From an uncultured Ruminococcus sp. (GTDB lineage Bacteria > Bacillota > Clostridia > Lachnospirales > Lachnospiraceae), in contig CAMMBV010000034.1 of the NCBI GenBank assembly GCA_946494335.1, positions 1-41,949 on the forward strand: a stretch of 41,949 bases of DNA, given 5' to 3'. Under the pieces are notes generated by a model. That model worked only from the letters and a program-made list of their open reading frames with translations. It was not told the DNA's origin and searched no databases. Numbering within the stretch: position 1 is the stretch's first letter; the number at the start of each line of letters is the position of its first letter. A program made the translations under genes and the position numbers. This document shows positions 7,725-15,961 of this stretch, piece by piece.

Positions 7725-8414
7725 TCAGATTTTAAAGCGGTAGCCCACTCCCCAGATCGTTTCGATATACTGAGGTTTAGCGGTATTCATCTCTATCTTT
7801 TCCCGTATCTTCTTGATATGAACCGTAACGGTGGCGATATCTCCCACCGATTCCATATCCCATATTTTCCGGAAAAGTTCATCCTTGGTAAATACGTGGT
7901 TGGGATTCTGGGCAAGAAAAGTCAGAAGATCAAATTCCTTGGTGGTAAAATTCTTTTCTTCACCATTCACCCATACCCGCCGTGCCGTCTTGTCTATCTT
8001 GATCCCGCGGATTTCAATGATATCATTTTCCGGCATACCGCTTCCGATCAGTCTTTCATACCGGGCCAGATGGGCTTTTACCCTGGCCACCAGTTCACTG
8101 GGACTGAAAGGCTTGGTCATGTAATCGTCGGCACCCAGGCCTAAACCTCTGATTTTATCAATGTCATCCTTTTTGGCGGAAACCATGATGATGGGTGTAT
8201 TCTTCTTGTCTCTGATCTGTCTGCATATCTCAAAGCCGTCAACCTCCGGCAGCATCAGATCCAGTATGATCAGGTCGAACTCTTCTTCCAGGCCCCGCTT
8301 CAGCCCGTCGTTCCCCTGATAGGCAATCTCCACTTCAAAACCGCTCAGTTCAAGATAATCTTTTTCCAGATCCGCAATGGCTTCTTCATCTTCGATAATC
8401 AATATTTTACTCAT
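7725..8414 (-). CDS. OmpR/PhoB-family response regulator
   Basis: Two-component response regulator of 229 aa. The receiver domain has acidic residues E8, D9 and E10, the phospho-acceptor D52 in LIILDLMLP, and the conserved lysine in TKPFSP near 103. The C-terminal winged-helix DNA-binding domain (about 130-229) ends in ETIWGVGYRFKI, the family hallmark. It overlaps the sensor kinase start-to-stop by eight bases, so the two are a cognate pair. The target genes are unknown; an inverted repeat in the pair's own upstream region may be a site. Confidence 0.95.
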   Translation of the reverse strand: MSKILIIEDEEAIADLEKDYLELSGFEVEIAYQGNDGLKRGLEEEFDLIILDLMLPEVDGFEICRQIRDKKNTPIIMVSAKKDDIDKIRGLGLGADDYMTKPFSPSELVARVKAHLARYERLIGSGMPENDIIEIRGIKIDKTARRVWVNGEEKNFTTKEFDLLTFLAQNPNHVFTKDELFRKIWDMESVGDIATVTVHIKKIREKIEMNTAKPQYIETIWGVGYRFKI

Positions 8415-9897
8415 CTGCCGGTACCTCCTGATATTTTCTTAATACAAAGTACATGGTAGTTCCCTTACCCAGCTGGCTGGTAGCCCATACTTTACCACCA
8501 TGATCTTCCAGAATTTTCCTTACAATGGAAAGACCGATGCCGCTTCCTCCTTTTGAAGAATTTCTCGATGCATCTGTACGGTAAAAACGGTCGAAGATAT
8601 TTGCCAGATCCTTGGCGGCAATTCCCCTTCCGTTGTCTTCTATTTCAAACTGAACAAAGTCACCCACGTCTCTGAGGCGGATATCTATCTTTTTATAATC
8701 CTTATTCATATATTTCAGGGAATTGCTGATAATGTTGTTGATAACCCTTTTAATCTGTTCGGCATCCGCAATTACAATTACATCTTCCGTCAGCTGGTTG
8801 TCATAAGTAAATATGACATTTTCTGACTCCAGCTCCAGACTGATATCCTCAACACAATCATTAAAGTAATCATTTACCAGAATCTTGCTGAATGTATACG
8901 GAATCCTGTTGGTATCAATCTTGGAATAAAACGTAAGCTCATTAATCAGTCTGTCCATCTCATTGGTTTTATTATAAATGGTACGGATATATTTATCCAT
9001 TTTTTCCGGGGTGTCCGCCACTCCGTCCATAATCCCTTCCACATATCCTTTGATGGCTGTGATGGGTGTCTTCAGATCATGGGAAATATTGCTGATCAGC
9101 TCTTTGTTTTCTTTATCAAACACCATTTTTTCTTCGGTGGACATTTTCAGCCTTTTGCGCATCTCCTCAAAATCTTCACACAGATCGTTAATCTCATCCA
9201 CACTGCTTCCTTCAATGGTGAAGTCCAGATTCCCCTCTTTAATACTGCGGGTTGCTCTTTTCAGCTGATTCAGCGGCGTAACCACTCCCTGGTAAATCCA
9301 GAGACTCAGACAAAGCCCAGTGGCGATCAGAACAACCAAAATTACAACCACCATCTCGATTATCAGAATCCGCAGCTGGGGGATAAAAGCATCCGCTTCT
9401 GTAATAATAAAAGCGCTGCCCCTTGACCCGTCAGAAAACAGAAAATCCGCCTGTTTCACCAGCGCCTGCTCCTCGCCTCCGATGTATACTCCCGTATCAG
9501 AACCGGCCTTTGCATCCCCGTAAGCAGGAAGCAGCGTAAACAGACTGCTCATATCGTCTTCTGAACCGCTGTAGTAAATAGTACTTCCCTTTCTCACTAA
9601 CAAAAAGGAATACATATTATTCAGTCTGGCGTTTAATGTATTCAGATAATTGCTCTGTTCAAACACACCTGGATCCCTCTGCGCCTCCTCCTGCATCATG
9701 GCAAAGGTATCCTGCGTGATCTTGCTGAGCATCATTGTACTGTTGGATAAGTTTTCGTAAGAAACTTCAAGCCCATATTCTTCCCGCAGGGTCCTGATCT
9801 GATACTGAGTAAATCCATAAAAGGAAATTCCGGTCAGAATCAACGGAACTAAGACAATAGTAAAAAAAGTTATGATGATTCTTGTTTTTAATTTCAT
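8407..9897 (-). CDS. Membrane sensor histidine kinase
   Basis: 496-aa transmembrane histidine kinase. It has TM1 (about 8-30), an extracytoplasmic sensor domain (about 31-174), TM2 (about 176-200) and a HAMP domain (about 200-250). The HisKA domain has phospho-acceptor H273 in SNISHDLKTPIT, and the HATPase domain has the N box (VINNIISNSLKY), the G1 box DNGRGIA and the G2 segment GGSGIGLSIV. The ATG start follows GAGGAAGG closely. It is transcribed first and overlaps the response regulator. The ligand cannot be inferred from sequence. Confidence 0.94.
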   Translation of the reverse strand: MKLKTRIIITFFTIVLVPLILTGISFYGFTQYQIRTLREEYGLEVSYENLSNSTMMLSKITQDTFAMMQEEAQRDPGVFEQSNYLNTLNARLNNMYSFLLVRKGSTIYYSGSEDDMSSLFTLLPAYGDAKAGSDTGVYIGGEEQALVKQADFLFSDGSRGSAFIITEADAFIPQLRILIIEMVVVILVVLIATGLCLSLWIYQGVVTPLNQLKRATRSIKEGNLDFTIEGSSVDEINDLCEDFEEMRKRLKMSTEEKMVFDKENKELISNISHDLKTPITAIKGYVEGIMDGVADTPEKMDKYIRTIYNKTNEMDRLINELTFYSKIDTNRIPYTFSKILVNDYFNDCVEDISLELESENVIFTYDNQLTEDVIVIADAEQIKRVINNIISNSLKYMNKDYKKIDIRLRDVGDFVQFEIEDNGRGIAAKDLANIFDRFYRTDASRNSSKGGSGIGLSIVRKILEDHGGKVWATSQLGKGTTMYFVLRKYQEVPADE

Positions 9898-9949
9898 ACC
9901 TTCCTCGCGTCACAAAATCTCGCCGTGCAGGCTCAATGCTTATGTGAAC

Positions 9950-9978
9950 AGTATACCACACTGGTGGTAGATTTTCAC
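9950..9978 (-). promoter_or_regulatory. Possible promoter with internal inverted repeat, kinase/regulator operon
   Basis: On the minus strand a -10-like TATACT (9950-9955) has only a weak -35-like GTGAAA (9973-9978). A perfect inverted repeat TACCAC-N4-GTGGTA (9954-9969) sits between them. A weak -35 plus a dyad suggests an activated or autoregulated promoter for the two-component operon. Confidence 0.45.
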
Positions 9979-10052
9979 CTTGCGGCGGAGAAAGTTTTCT
10001 AAATATTTTGTAAACTATAGAATTTTTTGCTGTTTAGAAAAATATCATCTCA

Positions 10053-10091
10053 AAAAGAAAGACGCTCTGAACCGCCATGTCCAGAGCATCC
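10053..10091 (-). terminator. Terminator after metK
   Basis: Minus-strand hairpin with arms GATGCTCTGGAC and GTTCAGAGCGTC (10062-10091) followed by a T-rich run (10053-10061), 10 bases after the metK stop. Confidence 0.8.
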
Positions 10092-10101
10092 TCCTTCACA
10101 A

Positions 10102-11289
10102 TTATAAGTATTTTTTCAGCGTCTCCACTTTATCCAGTTTTTCCCATGGCAGATCCAGATCATTGCGTCCGAAATGACCATAGGCAGCCGTCTGCTTGTA
10201 AATGGGACGGCGCAGATCCAGCATTTTAATAATTCCAGCCGGCCTTAAATCAAAGTTTTCGCGAACAATTTCTACCAGCTTTTCATCGGAAAGTTTTCCG
10301 GTTCCTGCAGTGTCTACCATAACGGAGGTAGGATGAGCCACACCAATAGCATAGGAAAGCTGAATCTCACATTTATCAGCCAGCCCTGCCGCAACAATAT
10401 TCTTTGCCACATATCTTGCCGCATACGCTGCAGAACGGTCTACCTTCGTACAGTCTTTTCCGGAGAATGCCCCGCCGCCGTGACGGGCGTATCCGCCGTA
10501 GGTGTCTACAATAATTTTCCGTCCGGTCAGGCCGCTGTCCCCGTGTGGTCCTCCGATTACGAAACGACCGGTGGGATTGATAAAGTATTTCGTATTCTCA
10601 TCTACCATATCCTCAGGAATAACAGGAGCGAAGACATATTTTTTTATATCTTCATGGATCTGTTCCTGTGTAACTGCCGGGTCATGCTGTGTGGAGCATA
10701 CTACCGCATCCAGACGGACAGGTCTGCCCTCTTTACTGTATTCCACAGTAACCTGAGTTTTTCCATCAGGACGAAGATAGGAAAGTGTTCCATCTTTTCT
10801 TACCTTTGTAAGCTGCAGCGCCAGTTTATGAGCCAGAGCAATGGGATATGGCATATATTCCGGAGTTTCGTTTGTGGCATACCCAAACATCATACCCTGA
10901 TCGCCCGCTCCGATTGCGTCAATCTGCGCATCGGACATTTTATTCTCTTTTGCCTCCAGGGCCTTGTCCACTCCAAGTGCAATATCCGCTGACTGTTCAT
11001 CAATCGCGGTCAGCACGCCGCAGGTATCAGCATCAAACCCAAATTTTCCACGGGTATAACCAATTTCACGCACCGTATCACGGACAACTTTCTGGATATC
11101 TACGTATGCGGAGGTGGTAATCTCACCCATTACCATCACAAGACCTGTCGTCACACACGTTTCACAGGCCACACGGCTCATAGGATCCTGTTTTAACAGT
11201 TCATCCAGAATTGCGTCAGAAATCTGATCGCACATTTTGTCCGGATGGCCTTCGGTCACAGACTCTGATGTAAATAATAATTTTTCCAT
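10102..11289 (-). CDS. metK: S-adenosylmethionine synthetase
   Basis: Makes S-adenosylmethionine from methionine and ATP. The 395-aa protein carries the diagnostic blocks [13 protein letters not shown] near the N-terminus, [12 protein letters not shown] around 127-138, and [19 protein letters not shown] around 271-289 with the substrate lysines and aspartates. It is full length. The ATG is seven bases after AAAGGAG. It has its own promoter and is controlled by a SAM-I riboswitch in its leader, giving feedback by its product, and is closed by a terminator. Confidence 0.98.
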   Translation of the reverse strand: MEKLLFTSESVTEGHPDKMCDQISDAILDELLKQDPMSRVACETCVTTGLVMVMGEITTSAYVDIQKVVRDTVREIGYTRGKFGFDADTCGVLTAIDEQSADIALGVDKALEAKENKMSDAQIDAIGAGDQGMMFGYATNETPEYMPYPIALAHKLALQLTKVRKDGTLSYLRPDGKTQVTVEYSKEGRPVRLDAVVCSTQHDPAVTQEQIHEDIKKYVFAPVIPEDMVDENTKYFINPTGRFVIGGPHGDSGLTGRKIIVDTYGGYARHGGGAFSGKDCTKVDRSAAYAARYVAKNIVAAGLADKCEIQLSYAIGVAHPTSVMVDTAGTGKLSDEKLVEIVRENFDLRPAGIIKMLDLRRPIYKQTAAYGHFGRNDLDLPWEKLDKVETLKKYL

Positions 11290-11378
11290 GTCTTTTCTCC
11301 TTTGTTGTTGTGAGTGATTGCTTTTCTCTCTATTTGCGCCGTGGATATCGCGGCCGCAGGCTTTTGCTTTATGTACAT

Positions 11379-11405
11379 AAAAAAGTCCGCAGGTAAGCGG
11401 ACTTT
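11379..11405 (-). terminator. Expression-platform terminator of the metK riboswitch
   Basis: Minus-strand perfect stem AAAGTCCGC / GCGGACTTT (11382-11405) followed by T residues (11379-11384), placed 3' of the SAM aptamer and 90 bases before metK. This is the intrinsic terminator expected to form when SAM is bound. Confidence 0.9.
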
Positions 11406-11424
11406 ATCATTCTAAATCAAATCC

Positions 11425-11520
11425 CCTTATTGTTCGATTACTCGCTCAGGTTGGCACCTTCCACTGTGGGGGTTGCCGTGACTTCACAGATCCTTTGTAT
11501 CTCCATCACTCTGAATAAAG
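11425..11520 (-). ncRNA. SAM-I riboswitch (S-box) aptamer
   Basis: On the minus strand the leader runs CTTTATTCAGAGTGATGGAG, then CTGTGAAGTCACGGCAACC, then AAGGTGCCAACCTG, closing with AATAAGG. These are the conserved S-box blocks (P1 strand, GATGGAG, TGAAG, CGGCAACC, AAGGTGC). CTTTATT pairs with AATAAGG to form P1. The position between promoter and terminator upstream of metK fits SAM-responsive transcription termination. Confidence 0.93.
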
Positions 11521-11549
11521 AGAAAGCAAATATTGTATTGTTCTCTGGT

Positions 11550-11578
11550 ACTATAACGCTTTTCCGGTTATGCGTCAA
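11550..11578 (-). promoter_or_regulatory. metK promoter
   Basis: Minus strand -35 TTGACG (11573-11578), 17-base spacer, -10 TATAGT (11550-11555), about 30 bases before the SAM aptamer and just after the murA stop. Confidence 0.85.
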
Positions 11579-11591
11579 GTACCAATTTTTA

Positions 11592-12884
11592 TCATCCTAT
11601 TCGAAGTCTGAATTTCTGGACCTCTTTTTCACTGTACACACGCTGAATATTGGCGCCCAGATTGGTCAGCTTTCCTTCAAAATCCTCGTATCCCCGCTGC
11701 ACATACACGATATCATCCACCATGGTAATACCGTCTGCAGCAAGTCCTGCAATAACCAACGCTGCACCTGCCCTCAGATCCGGTGCGCTGACTCTTGCAC
11801 CTGTCAGTCTTTCCACACCGTCAATAATGGCCGTATTTCCTTCAACCTTGATATCCGCTCCCATTCGAGCCAGCTCATCGGCATATTTAAATCGATTTTC
11901 AAAAATACTTTCCGTTACAATACTTGTCCCTTCCGACATGGTAAGAACCACTGCCATCTGGGGCTGCATGTCCGTGGGAAATCCCGGATACGGAAGAGTT
12001 TTCACATGAGTACGCCGTAATCTCCGTGATGCATTGACACGAATCGCATCATCAAATTCTTCCACCTCGCATCCAATTTCAACCAGTTTCGCCGTGGTGG
12101 CCTCCAGATGCTTCGGTATCACGTTTTTGATCAGAACGTCTCCCTTCGTGGCTGCTGCTGCCATCATATACGTTCCCGCCTCTATCATATCCGGCACGAT
12201 GGAATAATCTGTGGCATGAAGCTGATCTACGCCTTTAATCCGGATTACATCCGTACCGGCGCCTTTGATATTGGCTCCCATACTGTTCAAAAAGTTTGCC
12301 ACGTCCACCACATGGGGTTCACGGGCTGCATTTTCAATAATCGTTCTTCCCTTTGCCATGGAGGCAGCCATCATGATATTAATGGTTGCTCCTACAGAAA
12401 CCATATCCAAAAAGATATGATTTCCCTCCAGACTGGAAGCTCTTGCAACAATCGCTCCGTGCAGAATATCCACGGAAGCTCCCAGCGCTCTGAATCCCTT
12501 TAAATGCTGATCAATGGGACGGCTGCCGATATTACAGCCTCCCGGAAGCGGAACTTCCGCTTTTTTATATTTGCCAAGCAAAGCACCCAAAAGATAATAG
12601 GATGCGCGAATTTTCTTAATATACTCATAATCAACGCTCACATCTCCGATAGTAGAGCCGTTGATTCTGACCGTATGCCGGTCAACTCTGTCCACCGTGG
12701 CGCCAATCATTTCGATCGCTTCCAGAAGAACATTAATATCTCTCACATCCGGAAGATTATCGATTCGAACCGTTTCATCCGTCATAATCGCTGCTGCGAG
12801 TATGGCCAGCGCTGCATTCTTAGCTCCCCCTATTTCTACTTCCCCAACTAACGGATTACCACCTTTTATAATATATTGTTCCAT
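11592..12884 (-). CDS. murA: UDP-N-acetylglucosamine 1-carboxyvinyltransferase
   Basis: First committed enzyme of peptidoglycan synthesis; transfers enolpyruvate from phosphoenolpyruvate to UDP-GlcNAc. The 430-aa sequence has the N-terminal K22-N23 pair (GGAKNAAL), the catalytic loop PLPGGCNIGSRP with C117, the residue alkylated by fosfomycin, and a C-terminal RGYEDFEGKLTNLGA block. It is full length. Firmicutes often carry two copies (MurAA and MurAB/MurZ); which one this is cannot be decided here. It has a separate promoter upstream, and no clear terminator is seen before the metK promoter. Confidence 0.95.
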   Translation of the reverse strand: MEQYIIKGGNPLVGEVEIGGAKNAALAILAAAIMTDETVRIDNLPDVRDINVLLEAIEMIGATVDRVDRHTVRINGSTIGDVSVDYEYIKKIRASYYLLGALLGKYKKAEVPLPGGCNIGSRPIDQHLKGFRALGASVDILHGAIVARASSLEGNHIFLDMVSVGATINIMMAASMAKGRTIIENAAREPHVVDVANFLNSMGANIKGAGTDVIRIKGVDQLHATDYSIVPDMIEAGTYMMAAAATKGDVLIKNVIPKHLEATTAKLVEIGCEVEEFDDAIRVNASRRLRRTHVKTLPYPGFPTDMQPQMAVVLTMSEGTSIVTESIFENRFKYADELARMGADIKVEGNTAIIDGVERLTGARVSAPDLRAGAALVIAGLAADGITMVDDIVYVQRGYEDFEGKLTNLGANIQRVYSEKEVQKFRLRIG

Positions 12885-12906
12885 ATTCCACCTCGGATAT
12901 TTTTTT

Positions 12907-12932
12907 GTATATGCTCCCCTTCAAACATATAC
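12907..12932 (-). repeat. Inverted repeat in the murA leader
   Basis: Perfect seven-base arms GTATATG and CATATAC separated by 12 bases lie between the murA promoter and its ribosome site. It can form a leader hairpin, but no T run follows on either strand, so it is not a terminator. The function is unknown. Confidence 0.5.
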
Positions 12933-12949
12933 AGGCAATCATTTTATTA

Positions 12950-12978
12950 AGCATACCGCATACATTAACGAAATTCAA
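12950..12978 (-). promoter_or_regulatory. murA promoter
   Basis: Minus strand -35 TTGAAT (12973-12978), 17-base spacer, -10 TATGCT (12950-12955), about 66 bases upstream of the murA start. Confidence 0.65.
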
Positions 12979-12996
12979 TTAATTTGTAAAAAAAAC

Positions 12997-13521
12997 TTAA
13001 GATTTTCTTATCCGTTCCTTTACCAACGCCAGAATTTCCTCCAGGGTTTCTTCAATTCCCTTCTCATTTACATCCACAATATAATCCGCATATTTTTCAT
13101 AAAGGACTGTCCGTTCCTCATATATATCGTGAAGTGTTTGTCCTTTTCTCAACACAACCCCTCTACCTCTCAGGTTATGCAGCCGCTTTTCCAAACATGC
13201 ATAGGAAATTTTCAAATATATGATCTCTCCGATTTCCCGCAGATGTGCCATGGCTTCTTTTCCATATACTACGCTGCCTCCGGTTGCAATAACAGAACGC
13301 TTTGCTTCTATGGACGCATTTACCATGTTTTCAACAGAAATAAACCCTTCCGTGCCCTTACAGGCAATAATATCTTTTAAAAGTTTTCCTTCCTTTTGCT
13401 GAATCAGCAGATCGGAATCCAGAAACTGATATCCCAGTTCTTTTGCAAGAATGACTCCGACTGTGCTTTTTCCAACCGCCGGCATGCCGACTAAAACCAG
13501 ATTGCTTTTTCCCTTTTTCAT
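12997..13521 (-). CDS. Shikimate kinase-like P-loop kinase
   Basis: 174-aa kinase of the shikimate kinase family, expected to phosphorylate shikimate in aromatic amino acid synthesis. Walker A is GMPAVGKST (12-20), followed by the DSD substrate/Mg motif (35-37). The glycine motif reads GGS rather than the usual GGG, and the lid region is RGRGVVLRKGQ with the downstream EERTVLYEKYAD helix. ATG 13521 is chosen because AGGGG lies nine bases upstream and because a promoter -10 overlaps the more distal ATG at 13569. It stands alone, not beside other aro genes, so a different substrate is possible. Confidence 0.78.
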   Translation of the reverse strand: MKKGKSNLVLVGMPAVGKSTVGVILAKELGYQFLDSDLLIQQKEGKLLKDIIACKGTEGFISVENMVNASIEAKRSVIATGGSVVYGKEAMAHLREIGEIIYLKISYACLEKRLHNLRGRGVVLRKGQTLHDIYEERTVLYEKYADYIVDVNEKGIEETLEEILALVKERIRKS

Positions 13522-13559
13522 ATTTTTACGCCCCTGTGCTGACGCCATATTTCGAAATA

Positions 13560-13588
13560 AGTTTATCATAATTTTTTCCAGCTTTCAA
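13560..13588 (-). promoter_or_regulatory. Promoter of the shikimate kinase-like gene
   Basis: Minus strand -35 TTGAAA (13583-13588), 17-base spacer, extended -10 TGATAAACT (hexamer TAAACT at 13560-13565). Transcription would start near 13553, downstream of the first in-frame ATG, which supports the shorter protein start. Confidence 0.65.
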
Positions 13589-13638
13589 GTGGCCGAATTT
13601 TTCACACCAAATTGTCATTAGAAAATTCAAAAAATTAC

Positions 13639-13666
13639 TTGACAGACTTTCAAGAAGGTGTATAAT
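13639..13666 (+). promoter_or_regulatory. amiF promoter
   Basis: -35 TTGACA (13639-13644), 16-base spacer, perfect -10 TATAAT (13661-13666). The start would be near 13673, leaving a leader of about 135 bases before amiF. Confidence 0.85.
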
Positions 13667-13700
13667 AAAGTCAGCTTAAGCAAAATAACTGATAAGACAA

Positions 13701-13735
13701 AGATGTCATTCGGCGGAATGGCATCTTTTTTCTTT
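13701..13735 (+). terminator. Attenuator terminator in the amiF leader
   Basis: An 11-pair stem with arms AGATGTCATTC and GAATGGCATCT (13701-13726, one G-U pair) is followed by a long T-rich run. It lies about 30 bases after the start of transcription and 75 bases before the amiF start, so most transcripts should stop here unless an antitermination event occurs. An alternative small hairpin, GAC-AAAGAT-GTC at 13696-13707, uses part of the 5' arm. Confidence 0.85.
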
Positions 13736-13807
13736 TTCAGAAAATCCCGGGATGACCAGTGACAGAATGTTTTGTTTTCGTCCTGCAAAGGACAGAGAGG
13801 AGTTATT

Positions 13808-14815
13808 ATGGGAAGTATCGGAAGTATGAGTAAACCGGCAATGGGTTTTCTGGCAGCAGCAGTTCAGTTTCCCGCTCCAGTCGTAAACAGCCGTGCAGAC
13901 ATTGACCGGCAGGTGGAAGCTATTATTACCTGTCTGAAGAATACAAAGGCAGGTTATCCGGGAGTGGAACTGATCGTTTTTCCCGAATACAGCACACAGG
14001 GACTGAATACAAAAAAATGGCTGACTGACGAGTTTTTATGTGATATCCCCGGAAAAGAAACCGAAGCCTTTGGCAAAGCGTGTAAAGAAGCCGGCGTTTT
14101 CGGCGTATTCTCCATCATGGAGAGAAATCCGGATCCCAACAAAAACCCTTACAATACAGCTATCATCATCAATCCGGACGGAGAAATCTGCCTGAAATAC
14201 AGAAAGCTTTTCCCCTGGAATCCCATCGAGCCCTGGTATCCCGGAGATCTTGGAATGCCGGTATGTGACGGCCCTGGAGGCTCCAAGCTTTCCGTGTGTA
14301 TCTGTCACGACGGCATGATTCCTGAACTGGCAAGAGAAGCCGCTTACAAAGGATGCAACTGTTATATCCGTATCTCCGGATACAGCACCCAGGTAAATGA
14401 CCAGTGGATTCTCACCAACCGTTCCAACGCATGGCACAATCTTATGTACACCATCTCCGTTAACCTGGCCGGATATGATAATGTTTTCTACTATTTCGGC
14501 GAAGGTCAGATCTGCAATTTCGACGGAACGACACTGGTTCAGGGCGACCGGAATCCTTACGAGATTGTAACAGGAGAAATCTATCCGCAGCTTGCTGACA
14601 ATGCAAGAAAGACCTGGGGCCTGGAAAACAACATCTATAACCTGGGTCACAGAGGATACGTGGCAAAACCCGGCGGCGAAAGCGATGCCGGCCTTACCTA
14701 CATAAAAGATCTGGCAGCCGGCAAATATCGTCTGCCATGGGAAGATGATATCCAGATAAAAGACGGTTCCATCTACGGTTATCCTACCACCGGAGGCCGT
14801 TTCGGAAACGATTAA
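13808..14815 (+). CDS. amiF: Formamidase
   Basis: Nitrilase-superfamily amidase that hydrolyses formamide to formate and ammonia. The 335-aa protein begins MGSIGSM behind GAGGAG, matching the length and start of Helicobacter AmiF, and shows the catalytic triad at the same numbering: E60 (in VFPEYSTQG), K133 (LKYRKLFPW) and C166 ([11 protein letters not shown]). Blocks such as [15 protein letters not shown] and [11 protein letters not shown] are almost as I recall from Helicobacter AmiF, so formamidase is preferred over the related aliphatic amidase AmiE. It is monocistronic, behind an attenuated leader. The degree of similarity to an epsilonproteobacterial enzyme may point to horizontal transfer. 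Products could supply nitrogen and one-carbon units. Confidence 0.94.
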   Translation: MGSIGSMSKPAMGFLAAAVQFPAPVVNSRADIDRQVEAIITCLKNTKAGYPGVELIVFPEYSTQGLNTKKWLTDEFLCDIPGKETEAFGKACKEAGVFGVFSIMERNPDPNKNPYNTAIIINPDGEICLKYRKLFPWNPIEPWYPGDLGMPVCDGPGGSKLSVCICHDGMIPELAREAAYKGCNCYIRISGYSTQVNDQWILTNRSNAWHNLMYTISVNLAGYDNVFYYFGEGQICNFDGTTLVQGDRNPYEIVTGEIYPQLADNARKTWGLENNIYNLGHRGYVAKPGGESDAGLTYIKDLAAGKYRLPWEDDIQIKDGSIYGYPTTGGRFGND

Positions 14816-14824
14816 AACGCAGGA

Positions 14825-14854
14825 GAAGAGGACCGCACCACCGCGGCCCTCTTC
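14825..14854. terminator. Likely bidirectional terminator after amiF
   Basis: Hairpin with arms GAAGAGG..CCGC and GCGG..CCTCTTC (one mismatch) in the convergent gap between amiF and the binding-protein gene. There is only a weak T run (TTTT after the hairpin on the minus strand), so this is a moderate call. Confidence 0.5.
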
Positions 14855-14884
14855 CCTGTCATCTTAAGCTGTATTACTGCATGA

Positions 14885-15934
14885 TTACCACTCTTCCATC
14901 TCCAGCATGTCCACCGTCTCTGCGGTCGCAAGCGGAGTTTCAATGTCATTGTCAAAGCTGTCCGGCGCCTCACCATTGGCCAGTTTTACAGCCATATCAA
15001 GCGCCGTCTCAGCGTCATAATAAGGAGACTGCATTACTGTTGCCGCAATTTTTCCATCCTTAACCCAGTCAAGCGTTTCGTAACTTCCTGATGCGCCGGC
15101 ATAAATTTTCACATCGTCACATCGTCCCGCTGCTTCCACTGCGTTATAAGCGCCAAAAGCCCCGTTATCGTCGTAGACAAAGATGGCATCCAGCTGGCCT
15201 TTCGGATATTTGACCAGATAATTTTCCGCTATCTGCTGACATTTTTCCCGGTTTCCTTCACCGGTCTGACTGTCCATAATTTCAATATTGGTACCCTCAA
15301 TTCCTTCCTGCAGTCCCTGAGTTCTTTCCAGTGCTGCTGAATAACCTGCCGGGCCTGAAATTTCCACAATTTTTGCATCCTCTCCCAGCTGTTTTACCAT
15401 TTCCTGAGCCGTCTGCTTGCTCTCCTCCACACAGGACGGACCTACGTGACATTCTATAAACTCTTCTCCCGCCTCCGATATTCTTGTATTTGCTGTCATA
15501 CAGGGGATTCCCGCGTTGGTCACCGCACGCGCTGAGGCCACCGCAGCTTCACTGTTTACCGGCCAGATGATAATACAGTCACACTTCATGTTGATCAGGT
15601 CCTGCACCTGATTTGCCTGTGTTGTAGAATCTCCTTTGGGATCCAGAATCTGCAGATCTACCCCCTGTTCTTTTGCGTACGAAACCATTGTATCATAGTA
15701 GGAAGTCTGATAGGGATCCTGTCCGGCATAGTTTACCACCATGCCGATTTTCTTTGCATTCCCGGAAGATGCGCTTTCTTCCTCTGCCTCTTTCGTTTCT
15801 TGTTCCTGAGCTTCTTCCGTCCCGGAAGAAGCTGCCTGGCCGTCAGCTGAACCGGATTCTTTGCTGCCGCATCCCGCAGCCAGCATCATTCCCACCAACA
15901 CTGCACTGATGATTCCCAATACTCTTTTCTTCAT
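14885..15934 (-). CDS. Sugar-type ABC transporter substrate-binding lipoprotein
   Basis: 349-aa exported binding protein of the periplasmic-binding-protein type I (ribose/galactose-like) family. It has a lipoprotein signal peptide with lipobox LAAGC (C22), then an acidic Ser/Gln/Glu-rich linker (about 24-58), then the mature domain starting KKIGMVVNYAGQDPYQ. Features such as DSQTGEGNREKCQQIAENYL and IFVYDDNGAFGAYNAVEA are typical of this family. No permease or ATPase gene is next to it, so it either uses a transporter encoded elsewhere or acts as a sensor. It follows the URO-D-family gene by 27 bases and is probably co-transcribed with it. Confidence 0.88.
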   Translation of the reverse strand: MKKRVLGIISAVLVGMMLAAGCGSKESGSADGQAASSGTEEAQEQETKEAEEESASSGNAKKIGMVVNYAGQDPYQTSYYDTMVSYAKEQGVDLQILDPKGDSTTQANQVQDLINMKCDCIIIWPVNSEAAVASARAVTNAGIPCMTANTRISEAGEEFIECHVGPSCVEESKQTAQEMVKQLGEDAKIVEISGPAGYSAALERTQGLQEGIEGTNIEIMDSQTGEGNREKCQQIAENYLVKYPKGQLDAIFVYDDNGAFGAYNAVEAAGRCDDVKIYAGASGSYETLDWVKDGKIAATVMQSPYYDAETALDMAVKLANGEAPDSFDNDIETPLATAETVDMLEMEEW

Positions 15935-15961
15935 AATTTGCTTCCTCCCATCTCTATTTGC

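Noticed and set aside
12907-12932. Terminator between aroK-like gene and murA
   Set aside because: The inverted repeat is not followed by a T run on either strand.
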